Shown here: positions 36,798-47,391 of the stretch, in pieces
Layout of the letters: every line of letters starts with the position of its first letter
How positions within the stretch are numbered: position 1 is the first letter of the stretch
Source: Sediminicoccus sp. KRV36
GTDB lineage: Bacteria; Pseudomonadota; Alphaproteobacteria; Acetobacterales; Acetobacteraceae
NCBI RefSeq assembly: GCF_023243115.1
Contig: NZ_CP085081.1
Coordinates: 2,914,001-2,978,000 of the forward strand
Direction: 5' to 3'
Length of the DNA stretch: 64,000 nt
Made by a program: the position numbers and the translations under genes
The notes under the pieces: model-generated
Databases searched by the model: none
What the model was told of the DNA's origin: nothing
The model's input: the letters and a program-made list of their open reading frames with translations, nothing else

Positions 36798-37622
36798 ATG
36801 GCGATGCTGAGTTTTGAACAAAAATACCGTGTCCGCGGTGGAACACTGGTGGGAGGGGACCTCTTTGACTTCTGGGTCGGACCCTTCTTCGTCGGCTTCT
36901 TCGGCGTCACGACGATCTTCTTCACCCTGATCGGTGTGAGCCTGATCATGGTGGGCGCCGCGCAAGGCGGCACCTGGAACCCCTGGCTGATCAACATCGC
37001 GCCACCCGACATCAAATACGGCCTCGGCCTCGCGCCGATGTATGAGGGCGGGCTCTGGCAGGCGATCACCATCTGCGCGATCGGCGCCTTCGTCTCCTGG
37101 GCGCTGCGCCAGGCCGAGATCGCCCGCAAGCTGGGCATGGGGATGCACATCCCCTGGGCCTACAGCATGGCGATCTTCGCCTATGTCACGCTCGTCGTGA
37201 TCCGCCCCGTGCTGATGGGCGCCTGGGGGCACGCCTTCCCCTATGGCATTTTCAGCCACCTCGATTGGGTGTCGAATGTCGGGTACCAGTACCTGCACTT
37301 CCACTACAATCCGGCGCACATGATCGCGGTGAGCTTCTTCTTCACCACGACGCTGGCCCTCGGCCTGCACGCCTCGCTGGTTCTCGCGGCCATCAACCCC
37401 GCCAAGGGCGAGCCGGTGAAGACCCCCGAGCATGAGAACACCTTCTACCGCGACTTCATCGGCTATTCGATCGGCACACTCGGCATCCACCGGCTGGGCC
37501 TGTTCATAGCCCTATCGGCCGGCTTCTGGAGCGCGGTCTGCATTGTCATCAGCGGCCCGTTCTGGACCCGCGGTTGGCCGGAATGGTGGAATTGGTGGCT
37601 TCAGCTGCCGATCTGGAATTGA
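36798..37622 (+). CDS. pufL: Photosynthetic reaction centre L subunit
   Basis: A 274-residue, five-helix core subunit of the type II reaction centre. It begins [20 protein letters not shown] and has the [19 protein letters not shown] region with the special-pair and iron-ligand surroundings, then [15 protein letters not shown] with another His ligand. GGAG lies upstream of ATG 36798. pufM follows after 17 bases. Confidence 0.97.
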   Translation: MAMLSFEQKYRVRGGTLVGGDLFDFWVGPFFVGFFGVTTIFFTLIGVSLIMVGAAQGGTWNPWLINIAPPDIKYGLGLAPMYEGGLWQAITICAIGAFVSWALRQAEIARKLGMGMHIPWAYSMAIFAYVTLVVIRPVLMGAWGHAFPYGIFSHLDWVSNVGYQYLHFHYNPAHMIAVSFFFTTTLALGLHASLVLAAINPAKGEPVKTPEHENTFYRDFIGYSIGTLGIHRLGLFIALSAGFWSAVCIVISGPFWTRGWPEWWNWWLQLPIWN

Positions 37623-37639
37623 GAGGAAGGGAAGCCACA

Positions 37640-38596
37640 ATGGAATACCAATACCTCTTCACGCGGCTGCAGCCGACAGGGCCGCACTACCCCGGCGTGA
37701 AGCTCCCACCGGGCAACGGTGCCCGCGTCGGACACCCCAAGACCAGCCGCTTGCTGGGTTACTTCGCGGATGCGCAGATCGGGCCGTTCTACCTCGGCAC
37801 GCTCGGTGTGCTCTCGATCCTCTGCGGCTTCATCGCCTTCGAGATCATCGGCCTGAACATGCTGGCCTCGGTGAACTGGAATGTGGTGCAGTTCATCAAG
37901 CTGCTGCCGTGGCTCGCGCTGGAGGCCCCGCTGCCCAAGCATGGCCTGCGCATTCCACCGCTGGCCGAAGGTGGCTGGTGGCTGATGGCAGGCTTCTTCC
38001 TGACCGCCGCCATCTTCCTGTGGCTGGCGCGCATCTGGCGCCGTGCGGCCGCACTCGGCCTCGGGCAGCACACCTTCTACGCCTATTGCGGCGCGGTCTG
38101 GCTCTACCTGGTGCTGGGCTTCATCCGCCCGATCCTGATGGGCTCCTGGTCCGAGGCGGTGCCCTTCGGCATCTTCCCGCACCTGGATTGGACGGCGGCC
38201 TTCTCCATCCGCTACGGCAACCTCTTCTACAACCCGTTCCACGCGCTCTCGATCGTCTTCCTCTACGGCTCCACGCTGCTCTTTGCGATGCATGGCGCCA
38301 CGATCCTCGCGGTGGGCCGCTTCGGCGGCGAGCGTGAAGTGGAACAGGCGATTGACCGCGGCACCGCGGCCGAGCGCGCAGGCCTGTTCTGGCGCTGGAC
38401 CATGGGCTTCAACGCCAGCTACGAGAGCATCCATCGCTGGGCCTGGTGGTTCGCCATCCTGACCGGCATCACCGGCGGCATCGGCATCCTGCTGACCGGC
38501 ACCGTGGTGGATAACTGGTATCTCTGGGCGGTGGATAAGCGCTTCGCACCTGCCTATCCGTCGGTATGGGGTGTCATCCCCGTGCCGGGCCGCTGA
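37640..38596 (+). CDS. pufM: Photosynthetic reaction centre M subunit
   Basis: A 318-residue companion of PufL. Conserved segments include [48 protein letters not shown] (special-pair His region) and [16 protein letters not shown] (quinone and iron-ligand region). GAGAGGAAGG precedes ATG 37640. pufC begins 14 bases after the stop. Confidence 0.97.
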   Translation: MEYQYLFTRLQPTGPHYPGVKLPPGNGARVGHPKTSRLLGYFADAQIGPFYLGTLGVLSILCGFIAFEIIGLNMLASVNWNVVQFIKLLPWLALEAPLPKHGLRIPPLAEGGWWLMAGFFLTAAIFLWLARIWRRAAALGLGQHTFYAYCGAVWLYLVLGFIRPILMGSWSEAVPFGIFPHLDWTAAFSIRYGNLFYNPFHALSIVFLYGSTLLFAMHGATILAVGRFGGEREVEQAIDRGTAAERAGLFWRWTMGFNASYESIHRWAWWFAILTGITGGIGILLTGTVVDNWYLWAVDKRFAPAYPSVWGVIPVPGR

Positions 38597-38610
38597 GAGG
38601 AGAACCGGAC

Positions 38611-39672
38611 ATGAAGTTCAATCTCATCTTCGGCGGACTTGTCGCCGCAGTGGCTGGCCTCGCCTTCGTGGTGGTCACTTTCGAGCGACCATCCCCGGTG
38701 ACGGAGCAGGGCGGCTTCCGCGGTACCTCCATGGGGCGGGTGGACAACCCCCGCACCGTGGCGGCGCTCACGGCACGCAACCAGGCCCCGCCCGCCATCG
38801 AGGCGGCGGAGGATGATCCGACCAGCCCGCGCGCCTCCGAGATCTACGAGAACGTCCGCGTCCTCGGCCATCTCAGCGTCGAGCAGTTCGGCCGCATCAT
38901 GCAGGCGATGACCGAGTGGGTGTATCCCGGCGAAGGTCCGAACCAGGGCTGCAATGGTTGCCATGTCGAAGGCAATTTCGCGGCCGAGGGCAAGTACCAG
39001 AAGACCGTGGCGCGGCGGATGCTGCAGATGGTGCAGACGATCAACACCACCTACTCCAGCCACGTCAACGCAGGCGCGGAGCCGGTGGGCGTGACCTGCT
39101 ACACCTGCCACCGCGGCAACGCGATCCCGGCAGCCGTGTGGTCCAGCGCACCGCCGAATGCCCGCATGCACCGCCTGCTTTCGACGGCGCCCGAGCAGAA
39201 CCGCCCGGTGGCGGCCACGGCCTACAGCACGCTGCCGACCGATCCGTTCACGCCCTATCTGCTGCGTGACAATCCCATCGGCGTGCAGTCCGGCGCCGCG
39301 CGCCAGGCGGACAACAATGCGAGCATCCTTCAGACCGAGTGGACCTACTCGCTGATGATGCACATGTCCTCCTCGCTCGGCGTGAACTGCACCTTCTGCC
39401 ACAACAGCCGCAACTTCTCGGGCTGGCAGGACAGCACGCCGCAACGTGTCACGGCCTGGCATGGCATTCGCATGGTGCGGGCCATCAACAATGACTACAT
39501 CGAGCCGCTGCGGCCTGAATTCCCGCCGCATCGCCTCGGCCCGCTGGGCGATACGCTCAAGGTCAACTGCACCACCTGCCACCAGGGCGTGAATGAGCCC
39601 CTGCGTGGTGCCCGGATGCTGCGGGACTATCCGGAGCTCAACCCGCCGCCGCGCCGGGCCAGCCTCGAGTAG
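38611..39672 (+). CDS. pufC: Reaction-centre tetraheme cytochrome c subunit
   Basis: A 353-residue periplasmic cytochrome that re-reduces the special pair. Four heme-binding motifs are present: CNGCH (114-118), CYTCH (163-167), CTFCH (260-264) and CTTCH (320-324). The N terminus has a membrane segment (residues about 4-23) but no lipobox cysteine, so it is likely held by an uncleaved helix. It is the last gene of the puf operon and is followed by a terminator. Confidence 0.96.
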   Translation: MKFNLIFGGLVAAVAGLAFVVVTFERPSPVTEQGGFRGTSMGRVDNPRTVAALTARNQAPPAIEAAEDDPTSPRASEIYENVRVLGHLSVEQFGRIMQAMTEWVYPGEGPNQGCNGCHVEGNFAAEGKYQKTVARRMLQMVQTINTTYSSHVNAGAEPVGVTCYTCHRGNAIPAAVWSSAPPNARMHRLLSTAPEQNRPVAATAYSTLPTDPFTPYLLRDNPIGVQSGAARQADNNASILQTEWTYSLMMHMSSSLGVNCTFCHNSRNFSGWQDSTPQRVTAWHGIRMVRAINNDYIEPLRPEFPPHRLGPLGDTLKVNCTTCHQGVNEPLRGARMLRDYPELNPPPRRASLE

Positions 39673-39708
39673 CCTCGGCCGAACGGGGCGCAAGCACCCC
39701 TTCCCAGC

Positions 39709-39741
39709 AACGCGGGCGGCGCAAGCTTCCCGCGTTTTTTT
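39709..39741 (+). terminator. Rho-independent terminator after pufC
   Basis: AACGCGGG (39709-39716) pairs with CCCGCGTT (39729-39736) around a 12-base loop, and the stem runs into seven consecutive T residues (39735-39741). It ends the crtE-to-pufC run. Confidence 0.85.
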
Positions 39742-39848
39742 GTGCCCGGCGCGGGGCGCCTGGGTGTAGCCTGACACTTGGTCGGGGTTTCCGCCCCGGC
39801 CGCCGCCCAGCGGCCTCGGCTTCGCAGTGCCGCCAAGGAGCCACGCAG

Positions 39849-40637
39849 ATGGCAAGCACATGGGATGAAACCCTCGGCATGGCCGAGGCCCCGGCACAGA
39901 TCCGGCGCATCGGCCTGCAGGACCTCGGCATCGCGCTGCGCCTGGGCTGGGCGGATTTCGTGGCCGCCCCGACGCAGATCGTCTTTCTCTGCCTGATCTA
40001 CCCCATCATCGGCTTTGTGCTGGGCAGCGCCGCCGCCGGGGGCGCCCTGCTGCCGCTCATCTATCCGCTGCTGGCCGGCTTCGCGCTGATGGGGCCCCTC
40101 GCCGCCCTGGGCATCTATGAGATCAGCCGGCGTCGCGAGGCGGGGCTGAGTGCCGGCTGGACCGCCATGTTCGGCGTGCTCCGCTCCCCCGCCATCTTCT
40201 CGATCGCGGCACTGGGCCTCGGGCTGCTCGCCATCTTCGCGCTCTGGCTGATGACGGCGCGCGGGCTCTACCTCGTCACACTCGGCACCGCGATGCCCGC
40301 CAGCCCGATGGCCATGCTGGACGCGGTGATGGGAACCACGCGCGGCGTCTGGCTCATTGCCCTTGGCAACCTGGTCGGCGCGGGTTTCGCCGTGCTGGTG
40401 CTGGCACTCAGCATCGTCTCCTTCCCCATGCTGCTGGACCGCAACGTCACCCCGGGCGAGGCGGTGCGCTGCTCATGGGTGGCATTCCAGACGAATTGGC
40501 TGGTGCTGCTGGCCTGGGGCGCCATCGTGGCGGTGCTTCTGGCGCTGGGCATGGCGCTACTGTTCGTGGGCCTGGCGGTGGTGCTGCCGCTGCTCGGGCA
40601 CGCCACCTGGCATCTCTACCGGCGGCTGATCGCCTGA
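39849..40637 (+). CDS. DUF2189 family inner-membrane protein
   Basis: A 262-residue protein with about six hydrophobic segments and the DUF2189 pattern: IRRIGLQDLGIALRLGWADF, then QIVFLCLIYPIIGFVLG and FPMLLDRNVTPGEAV. The family has no assigned function. It lies between the pufC terminator and the convergent crtB gene, so it interrupts the photosynthesis cluster. Its stop and the crtB stop abut as TGA-TCA (40635-40640). No photosynthetic role can be claimed. Confidence 0.82.
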   Translation: MASTWDETLGMAEAPAQIRRIGLQDLGIALRLGWADFVAAPTQIVFLCLIYPIIGFVLGSAAAGGALLPLIYPLLAGFALMGPLAALGIYEISRRREAGLSAGWTAMFGVLRSPAIFSIAALGLGLLAIFALWLMTARGLYLVTLGTAMPASPMAMLDAVMGTTRGVWLIALGNLVGAGFAVLVLALSIVSFPMLLDRNVTPGEAVRCSWVAFQTNWLVLLAWGAIVAVLLALGMALLFVGLAVVLPLLGHATWHLYRRLIA

Positions 40638-41678
40638 TCAGCCGGCATTGGGGGCGATATCGCGCTCGGCCAGCCGCTGGCGCTCCTCGAGCTGGGCGAA
40701 AAGCTCGATCGCCCAGCCGATGCGATCGCCCAGGCTCTGCGCACCAATGGCCAGTTCCGTCGCCGGGACGGCATGGACCAGATAGGCATTGGCGGCCAGC
40801 GGCGGCTCATGCGGCACGGCGCGGCGCGGCATGCCCGGCAACCAGGCCTGGGCCAGCAAGGCGATCTTGCGCTTGGAGGTGACGACGGCGCGGCGTGAGA
40901 CGCTGTCATAGCCCGCCCGCACCACCTCGGCGCCGATTTCCGCATAGATGCTGTGCGCGGCCCGGATCGCCGGCCGGCAATCGCGCGGCAGCATGGCGAT
41001 GCCGGCTTCGGCGCGCGCATAAAGGCGCGTGGCCTCGGCGAGCAGGCGGGCCGTGACGCTGGCGACGCCGGCGGAAAACCTGGGTGCGGCCAGGAAGGCA
41101 TCGGGGTCGATATCCGCCTCGCGCAGCCACTGGCGGGGCAGATAGAGGCGGCCATTGCGCGCATCCTCCCCCACATCCCGCGCGATGTTCGTGAGCTGCA
41201 TGGCGGTGCCCAGATCCGTGGCGCGCGCCAGGGCGGCGTGACGGCGCACGCCCATCAGCAGCGTCATCATGGCCCCCACCGTGCCGGCCACGCGGGCGGC
41301 ATAGCCGTACACATCCTCCAGCGTTTCATAGCGGCGGCCGGAGGCATCCCAGGCGAAGCCATCCAGCAGCGCCTCGGGCAATTCGCGCGGCATGGCGTGC
41401 TGCGCCACCACATGCGCGAAGGCGCGATCCGCCGGGTGGTCGATCGGCTCACCGCGATAGGCCGCATCCAGCCGCGCGCGCATTTCCGCAAGGCCGAGGG
41501 CCGCGTCCTGCGCCTCATCCACCGCGTCATCGCCCAGGCGGCAAAAGGCGTAGAGTGCCGTCGCCGGGTCCCGCACGCGGCGCGGCAGCAGCAGGGAGGC
41601 GGCGTGGAAGCTCTTGGAGCCGACGCGCAGCAGGTCACGGCAGGCGGCCAGGTCGGCCTGGAACTGATCCGTCATCAT
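40638..41678 (-). CDS. crtB: Phytoene synthase
   Basis: A 346-residue squalene/phytoene synthase joining two GGPP molecules. The first Asp-rich motif is LGDDAVDEAQD; the second is NIARDVGEDARNGRLYLP. The length is usual for CrtB. It is the last gene of the long leftward bch run and overlaps bchO by four bases. The desaturase crtI, its normal partner, is not next to it nor elsewhere in the window. Confidence 0.93.
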   Translation of the reverse strand: MMTDQFQADLAACRDLLRVGSKSFHAASLLLPRRVRDPATALYAFCRLGDDAVDEAQDAALGLAEMRARLDAAYRGEPIDHPADRAFAHVVAQHAMPRELPEALLDGFAWDASGRRYETLEDVYGYAARVAGTVGAMMTLLMGVRRHAALARATDLGTAMQLTNIARDVGEDARNGRLYLPRQWLREADIDPDAFLAAPRFSAGVASVTARLLAEATRLYARAEAGIAMLPRDCRPAIRAAHSIYAEIGAEVVRAGYDSVSRRAVVTSKRKIALLAQAWLPGMPRRAVPHEPPLAANAYLVHAVPATELAIGAQSLGDRIGWAIELFAQLEERQRLAERDIAPNAG

Positions 41679-42562
41679 ACGTCCTCCAGAATGGCATGCA
41701 GGACGCTCTCCGGCGCCTCTTCATGGGCCAGGTGGCCAAGTCCAGGCAGGGCGAGAATGCGCGCCTGCGGCAGCATCCGATGCAGGCGCCGGGCCTCCGT
41801 CGGGCGAATGGTGCGGTCCTGCTTGCCGATGATCAGCAGCAGCGGCGTGGCGAGCTTCGGCAGGTCCCGCGCCAGGGCGTGCAGGTCCCAGGCCGCCATC
41901 ATGCCGAGGGTCGCGGCGATGTGCCCGGGCCGCCGGAACAGCCGCGCATAGAGCTCGACGCCGGCCTCATCCAGCCGGGAGCCCGTATCATCCAGCAGGC
42001 GCCGCACCACGGCGGCATCGGCCGCGCGCCAGGCAAAGAGGCGCGGCATGCCGGGCAGCCGCACCATGAGGCGCGCCAGGGGCGAAAACACCTGGCCGGC
42101 CCAGCCGCCAAGCGGCAGCAAGGCACCATTGATGGAGACCAGCCGGTCCGGCGCCACCAGCCCATCGAGGCACATGCGCGCCCCCAGCGCCGCACCCGCC
42201 GAATGGCCGATGATCTGCGCCGGCCGCGCATCCAGGGCGGCCAGCAGGGCGGCCATGGCCTGGGACATGGCCACCATGGAGAGTGCCGCGGCCGGCGCCT
42301 CGCCCGAGAAGCCCTGCCCCGGCAGATCGGGCGCGATCACCGTGAAGCGCTGAGCGAGGAGCGGCATCAGCTCCCGCCAGGAATGGGTGGAAGCGCCCGT
42401 GCCGTGCAGCAGCAGCACGACCGGCCCCTCACCCATCACCTGCACATGCCAGCGCACCCCGCCCGCATGGACGAAGCGGCTCGCCGCGCGATGCGGCCAA
42501 TCCTGCGCCTGCGTCCAATCCTGGCTCGCCGCATCGGGTAACAGGGCCAAGGCGAGGCTCAT
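41675..42562 (-). CDS. bchO: Alpha/beta hydrolase BchO (Mg-chelatase-associated)
   Basis: A 295-residue alpha/beta hydrolase with HGTGASTHSWRELMPLL, the nucleophile elbow GHSAGAA and the terminal His in LPGLGHLAHEEAP. BchO is regularly found beside bchD/bchI in photosynthesis clusters, but its substrate is not established. Its ATG overlaps the bchD stop and its stop overlaps the crtB start, four bases each. Confidence 0.9.
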   Translation of the reverse strand: MSLALALLPDAASQDWTQAQDWPHRAASRFVHAGGVRWHVQVMGEGPVVLLLHGTGASTHSWRELMPLLAQRFTVIAPDLPGQGFSGEAPAAALSMVAMSQAMAALLAALDARPAQIIGHSAGAALGARMCLDGLVAPDRLVSINGALLPLGGWAGQVFSPLARLMVRLPGMPRLFAWRAADAAVVRRLLDDTGSRLDEAGVELYARLFRRPGHIAATLGMMAAWDLHALARDLPKLATPLLLIIGKQDRTIRPTEARRLHRMLPQARILALPGLGHLAHEEAPESVLHAILEDV

Positions 42563-44232
42563 GCCGCCATCATCCCGAGGCGCACCGCACCCGCCAGCGC
42601 CTGGGCGCCGGCCTGGGGCAGTGGAAGGCAGCGCCCGCCCGCCGCCGTGGCCAGCGTGGTGGAAAAGGGCTGTGGCCGGGGCGCCGTATCCACGATGAGG
42701 GTGGTGTGGTTCTCGGCCCGCAGCAGCTTGGCGACGGCCAGCGCGTCTTCCTCGGCGATGGGGCGGCCGGTGCGGCCGTCGCGCGCCATATTCGCGCGGC
42801 CATCGGTCAGCACGACGATGAGCGGCGTGCGCCCGGCGCGGCGCTCCAGCCGGGCCATGGTCAAGGCCACATCCAGCCCCGAAGCCAGCGGGCTGGCCCC
42901 GCCGCCCGGCAGGCCCGCCAGGGCGCGCTTGGCACGCACCAGGGATTGCGTCGGCGGCAGCAGCATCTCGGCCGCCTTGCCGCGAAAGGCGATGACGGCC
43001 ACGCGATCCCGCCGCGAATAGCATTCGGCCAGCAGAAGCTCGACCGCGCCCTTCGCCTCGGCCAGGCGATTCAGCGCGGCGGAGCCCGAGGCATCCACCA
43101 CGAAGATCGCCGTGCTCTCGCTGTTTTCGCGGAAGCGCTTGATACGGAAATCCTCACGCCGGACGGCGATCACCGCATGCTCGGCGCGCGGGCGCAGCTT
43201 TTGCCAGGGGGCCGCGGCGCGCAAGGTTTCCAGCAAGGCGATGCGGGCGCCGTTGCGCGGCTCACCCGGGCGGGTGCCGATGGGGCGGCCGCGCTTGAGC
43301 GAAATGCGCTCCGCCCCTTCGCGCCCGGCGGTGGGGGCGCGGGCACGCAGCCCGGCCTCGGCCAGCGATGCGAGGAGCTGGGCGGGCAGCAGCGCGCGCT
43401 CTGCCGCCAGCACCACATCCTCCAGCTTGTCGGAGGTCTTGGGCTCCTGCTCGGTCTTGGCTTCCGGCTCGGGCGGGGTTTCCGGGGGCTGTTCGGGCGG
43501 GGGCTGATCCGCCGGCGCGGGCAGCATGGTGGCGCGCGGGCCCAGCACCAGGCGCACCGCCAATTGCGCGTCGGACGCATCGGGCGCGGTGCGGCCATGC
43601 AGCGCGGCCGAAGCCCGCGCCGCCCGCAAGGCCAGGGCCGGCGCGCGCAGCGAGGCGATGCCCGCCGCCATGGCCGTGCCCAGGATGGCCTCGATCAGCG
43701 CGTCATCGCTTTCGACCTTCGCCAGCCGCGCGCGGGCGGCGGCGACCTGGCCGCCGTTGAAGAGGCTGACGGCCGGCGGCTCGCTCAGATCGGGCTGGAA
43801 GGCCAGGCGGTCCGCCAGGGCGGGCGGCGGGGCCTCATCCTCCAGCCCTTCATCGAGGGCCACCATGGCGTAGCGATGCGCCTCCTGCCCCAGGGTCAGG
43901 CGGGCGGCGGTGGCGCGGGAGAGGCGTTCCGCCATGGGCATCACCAGGATGCCCTCGGCGGTGGCTTCCAGCAGGCCGGGGCGCTGCACCGGGCGGCCCT
44001 TGGCCAGGGTCGCCGTCAGATCGAGGCCGCCCAGCAGCGCGTCATCGCCAATGCCGGGCGGCAGGCGGCGCTGCGGCATGTCCTGCGGCAACAGCGCACG
44101 CAGCGTGGCCAGCCAGCGATCCCGCTCGAAACCGGGGCGGCAGCGCAGCACCGCCCCCCCGAGCCCGACGGGGTCCACCGCCAGGAGGCAGGCAGCCATG
44201 GCCGCATCCTCGCCTGGCGAGGGCTCGCTCAC
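42559..44232 (-). CDS. bchD: Magnesium chelatase subunit D
   Basis: A 557-residue subunit with a degenerate AAA-like N-terminal half, a Pro/Glu-rich acidic linker (about 245-270, [20 protein letters not shown]) and a C-terminal von Willebrand A domain with the metal site DASGS and [11 protein letters not shown]. It assembles with BchI and BchH to insert Mg2+ into protoporphyrin IX. It overlaps bchI and bchO by four bases each. Confidence 0.94.
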   Translation of the reverse strand: MSEPSPGEDAAMAACLLAVDPVGLGGAVLRCRPGFERDRWLATLRALLPQDMPQRRLPPGIGDDALLGGLDLTATLAKGRPVQRPGLLEATAEGILVMPMAERLSRATAARLTLGQEAHRYAMVALDEGLEDEAPPPALADRLAFQPDLSEPPAVSLFNGGQVAAARARLAKVESDDALIEAILGTAMAAGIASLRAPALALRAARASAALHGRTAPDASDAQLAVRLVLGPRATMLPAPADQPPPEQPPETPPEPEAKTEQEPKTSDKLEDVVLAAERALLPAQLLASLAEAGLRARAPTAGREGAERISLKRGRPIGTRPGEPRNGARIALLETLRAAAPWQKLRPRAEHAVIAVRREDFRIKRFRENSESTAIFVVDASGSAALNRLAEAKGAVELLLAECYSRRDRVAVIAFRGKAAEMLLPPTQSLVRAKRALAGLPGGGASPLASGLDVALTMARLERRAGRTPLIVVLTDGRANMARDGRTGRPIAEEDALAVAKLLRAENHTTLIVDTAPRPQPFSTTLATAAGGRCLPLPQAGAQALAGAVRLGMMAA

Positions 44233-45326
44233 GGCCCAAAGACCTCCTGCACGGCGCGCGCCACGCGGGTTGTCGCCACCGCATCATCCAGCGGGTTGCG
44301 GCGCAGACGGTGCCGGAGGGCCAGCGGCGCCAGGCGGCGCAGATGCTCCAGCGTCGCGGCCTGCTCGCCCTCGAAGGCGGCGAGGGCGCGCGCGGTGCGC
44401 ATCAGAGTCAGCTCGCCTCGCAACCCATCCGTGCCGGCATGGATGCAGAGCTTCGCCGCCATCTCCAGCACGGCATCGTCCATCGTCACCTGGGGCAGCA
44501 ATTCCCGCCCGGCGAGGATGCGCGCGCGCAAGGCTTCCTCCTCGGGCTGCCACTTCGCGCAAAATGCCGGCGGATCGCGCTCGAAGGCATCGCGGCGCTT
44601 GATGACCTCGATGCGCATCGGCAGGTCGGTCGGCGTCATCACCTCGACGGAGAGGCCGAAGCGATCGAGCAGTTGCGGCCGCAGCTCGCCCTCTTCAGGG
44701 TTGCCGCTGCCCACCAGGACGAAACGCGCGGGGTGGCGGATGCTCAGGCCATCACGCTCCACCACATTCTCGCCGGAGGCCGCGACATCGAGCAGGAGGT
44801 CCACAAGGTGGTCCTCCAGCAAATTCACCTCATCAATGTAGAGAAAGCCGCGATGGGCGCGGGCCAGCAGGCCAGGCTCGAAGGCCTTCTGCCCCTGGGT
44901 CAGCGCCTTTTCCAGATCGAGCGCGCCGACCACGCGATCCTCGGAGGCGCCGAGCGGCAGGTCCACCACCGGGACACTGACCGAGATCGCTTCCGCCCGG
45001 CGGCGCGCGCAGATGTCGCAGCCCGGCGTGGGCTTGCCCGGTTCGCAATTATAGGCGCAGCCGCGAATGGCGCGCATGGGCGGCAGCAGCGCCGCAAGCG
45101 CCCGGATGGCGGTTGATTTGCCGGTGCCCCGATCGCCCAGGGCGAGGACGCCGCCGATGCTGGGATCCACGGCACAAAGGCTGAGTGAAAGGCGAAGCTC
45201 CTCCTGGCCGACAATGGCCGAGAAGGGGAAGACCAGCCGTGGCGCCGGCGGCGTGGCGCCCTTGCGCCCCGCCTTCCTCACGCCACGACCCTCAGATGAC
45301 CTGGTTCCGATAATCGAACCATCCAT
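44229..45326 (-). CDS. bchI: Magnesium chelatase ATPase subunit I
   Basis: A 365-residue AAA+ motor of Mg chelatase. Walker A is GDRGTGKS (residues 64-71), the BchI-specific Cys segment CAYNCEP lies near 90, and the Walker B region reads [14 protein letters not shown]. The start at 45326 is two bases after the hemA stop; a GTG at 45281 would give a shorter, more typical N terminus, and no strong Shine-Dalgarno decides between them. Confidence 0.94.
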   Translation of the reverse strand: MDGSIIGTRSSEGRGVRKAGRKGATPPAPRLVFPFSAIVGQEELRLSLSLCAVDPSIGGVLALGDRGTGKSTAIRALAALLPPMRAIRGCAYNCEPGKPTPGCDICARRRAEAISVSVPVVDLPLGASEDRVVGALDLEKALTQGQKAFEPGLLARAHRGFLYIDEVNLLEDHLVDLLLDVAASGENVVERDGLSIRHPARFVLVGSGNPEEGELRPQLLDRFGLSVEVMTPTDLPMRIEVIKRRDAFERDPPAFCAKWQPEEEALRARILAGRELLPQVTMDDAVLEMAAKLCIHAGTDGLRGELTLMRTARALAAFEGEQAATLEHLRRLAPLALRHRLRRNPLDDAVATTRVARAVQEVFGP

Positions 45327-45328
45327 GC

Positions 45329-46540
45329 TCAGGCGACCCGCCGCGGCTGGAACCGCGCCCAGACCTGCTGCAGGGCCGACATCAGGTGGTCAATATCCGC
45401 ATCCGTATGCGCGGGCGAAGGCGTGAAGCGCAGCCGCTCCGTGCCGCGCGGCACGGTCGGGAAATTGATGGGCTGCACATAGATGCCGTGCTCCTCCAGC
45501 AGCAGATCGCTGATCTGCTTGCAGAGGACGGCGTCATACACCATCACCGGGACGATATGGCTCGGATTGTCGAGATGCGGGATCTGCAGCTCATCCAGCC
45601 GCGCCCGCACCTTGGCCACGCGCTCATGCATCCGGTCCCGCTCGACGGCGCTCTCCTTGAGGTGGCGGATGCTGGCGGCGGCACCAGCGGCCACGGCCGG
45701 CGGCAGCGAGGTCGAGAAGATGAAGCCCGAGGCGAAGCTGCGCACGAAATCCACCATATCGGCGGAACCCGCGATGTAGCCGCCGATCACGCCATAGGCC
45801 TTGGCCAGCGTGCCCTCGATCACGGTCAGGCGTGCCTGCACGCCATCGCGCTCCGAAATGCCGCCGCCGCGCTTGCCGTAGAGACCGACCGCATGCACCT
45901 CGTCAAGATAGGTCATCGCGCCGAATTCATCCGCGAGATCGCAGATCTCGGCGATGGGGGCGACGTCGCCATCCATGGAATAGACGCTCTCGAAGGCGAT
46001 GAGCTTGGGCGTCTCGGCCGGGATCGCGGCCAGCTTGGCGCGCAGGTCATCCAGGTCATTATGCTTCCAGACCACACATTCGGCGCGGCTGTGGCGAATG
46101 CCCTCGATCATCGAGGCGTGATTCAACTCATCGGAGAGCACGATGCAGCCCGGCAGGCGCGAGGCCAGCGTGCTCAGCGTCGCCCAGTTGGACATATAGC
46201 CGGAGTTGAACAGCAGCGCCGCTTCCTTGCCGTGCAGATCCGCGAGCTCACGCTCCAGCATGATGTGCTCATGGTTGGTGCCGCCGATGTTGCGCGTGCC
46301 GCCGGCGCCAGCGCCGCTGCGGTCCAGCGCCTCATGCATGGCGCTCAACACCTTGGGGTTCTGGCCCATGCAGAGATAGTCATTGGAGCACCAGACCGTC
46401 ACCTCGCCCACGCCACTCGCGCCGTGGTGCTTGGCGCGCGGGAAGGCGCCGGCCTGGCGTTCGAGATCGGCGAAGACGCGGTAGCGGCCTTCCTTGCGAA
46501 GGCCATCAAGCTGTGTGCGGAAAAGGGTATCGTAATTCAT
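45329..46540 (-). CDS. hemA: 5-aminolevulinate synthase
   Basis: A 403-residue PLP enzyme condensing glycine with succinyl-CoA, the first step of tetrapyrrole synthesis by the Shemin route used in alphaproteobacteria. Visible are [40 protein letters not shown] and the PLP lysine in [21 protein letters not shown] precedes ATG 46540. Its position inside the PGC, between puhE and bchI, should couple precursor supply with pigment demand. Confidence 0.96.
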   Translation of the reverse strand: MNYDTLFRTQLDGLRKEGRYRVFADLERQAGAFPRAKHHGASGVGEVTVWCSNDYLCMGQNPKVLSAMHEALDRSGAGAGGTRNIGGTNHEHIMLERELADLHGKEAALLFNSGYMSNWATLSTLASRLPGCIVLSDELNHASMIEGIRHSRAECVVWKHNDLDDLRAKLAAIPAETPKLIAFESVYSMDGDVAPIAEICDLADEFGAMTYLDEVHAVGLYGKRGGGISERDGVQARLTVIEGTLAKAYGVIGGYIAGSADMVDFVRSFASGFIFSTSLPPAVAAGAAASIRHLKESAVERDRMHERVAKVRARLDELQIPHLDNPSHIVPVMVYDAVLCKQISDLLLEEHGIYVQPINFPTVPRGTERLRFTPSPAHTDADIDHLMSALQQVWARFQPRRVA

Positions 46541-46563
46541 GTTTTTCTGGCCTTCCTCTTTGT

Positions 46564-47379
46564 TCATGGCCGCGACGGCAGCCGAGCCGTTTCCACATGC
46601 TGCGGGCATGGGGCCGTATTCGCGGGCGCCTGCCCCGGCCTGCCCCAGGTCCAGAGACCATCCAGCGGCAGGGGCAGCATCAGGAACCAATGCTCAATCA
46701 CGGCCAGCGCCATCAGCGCCGCCACCAGCGTGCTGGACGCCGCTTCGAAATCACCAGCACCCAGGCCGCGCTGCACCAGCACCGCGACCGCAACCGTGCC
46801 GGCCGTAATGGAGACCGGGAACAGCGCATTCATCGTGCGGCGGCGAAAATAGCTCGCCAGATGGGCCAGATGCGGCGGCAGCATGCTTTCGCCCAGATTG
46901 CGCGCGCCGAGATAGATGTTGATCTTGGCACTCTGCCGCATCACCCACAGCACGAGGTAGGTGTGCAGCGCCACCTGGTTCGGCGCATCCCAGAGCAGTG
47001 CGACCAACAACAGCCCCAGCGCCAGGATGGCGAGCTCATGATGCAGGATGGTGCGCAGCGCCGCGATGAAACGCACCCAGCCCTCCGCACCCGGCGGGCA
47101 GGGCTTGCGGCTTGGCCCGGTGACCAGGCCGGTGAGGAAGCCGATCTCCCCCCAGGCCCAGACCAGGACGCCGCAGGCAAAACCCAGATAAGCGGCCGAG
47201 ACACTGACATCATCCGCCAGCGCCACGACACCATAGAGCGCCCCGCCCAAGGCCGCAGTCGCCCCCGCCATCGTCCAGCGGAAGCTGCGCCGCGGCAACT
47301 GATCCAGCAGGAACACGAGCGCGGTCCCGAACCACCAGACGAAGACCGCGAAGAGGACGGGGAGGATGTGCTGCAGCAC
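46564..47379 (-). CDS. puhE: Photosynthetic complex assembly membrane protein PuhE (DUF3623)
   Basis: A 271-residue polytopic membrane protein. The block [20 protein letters not shown] with [17 protein letters not shown] is typical of PuhE/DUF3623, which in Rhodobacter affects RC-LH1 formation. It lies between acsF and hemA in the leftward operon; spacing on either side is short (12 and 23 bases). Confidence 0.9.
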   Translation of the reverse strand: MLQHILPVLFAVFVWWFGTALVFLLDQLPRRSFRWTMAGATAALGGALYGVVALADDVSVSAAYLGFACGVLVWAWGEIGFLTGLVTGPSRKPCPPGAEGWVRFIAALRTILHHELAILALGLLLVALLWDAPNQVALHTYLVLWVMRQSAKINIYLGARNLGESMLPPHLAHLASYFRRRTMNALFPVSITAGTVAVAVLVQRGLGAGDFEAASSTLVAALMALAVIEHWFLMLPLPLDGLWTWGRPGQAPANTAPCPQHVETARLPSRP

Positions 47380-47391
47380 GCGGGGCTCCTC

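Noticed and set aside
36391..36846. 151-codon leftward frame across pufA and the pufA-pufL spacer
   Set aside because: It crosses the hairpin spacer antisense to pufA and pufL start; no family features.
42706..44841. 711-codon rightward frame opposite bchD and bchI
   Set aside because: Very long but low-complexity; bchD and bchI on the other strand are unmistakable.
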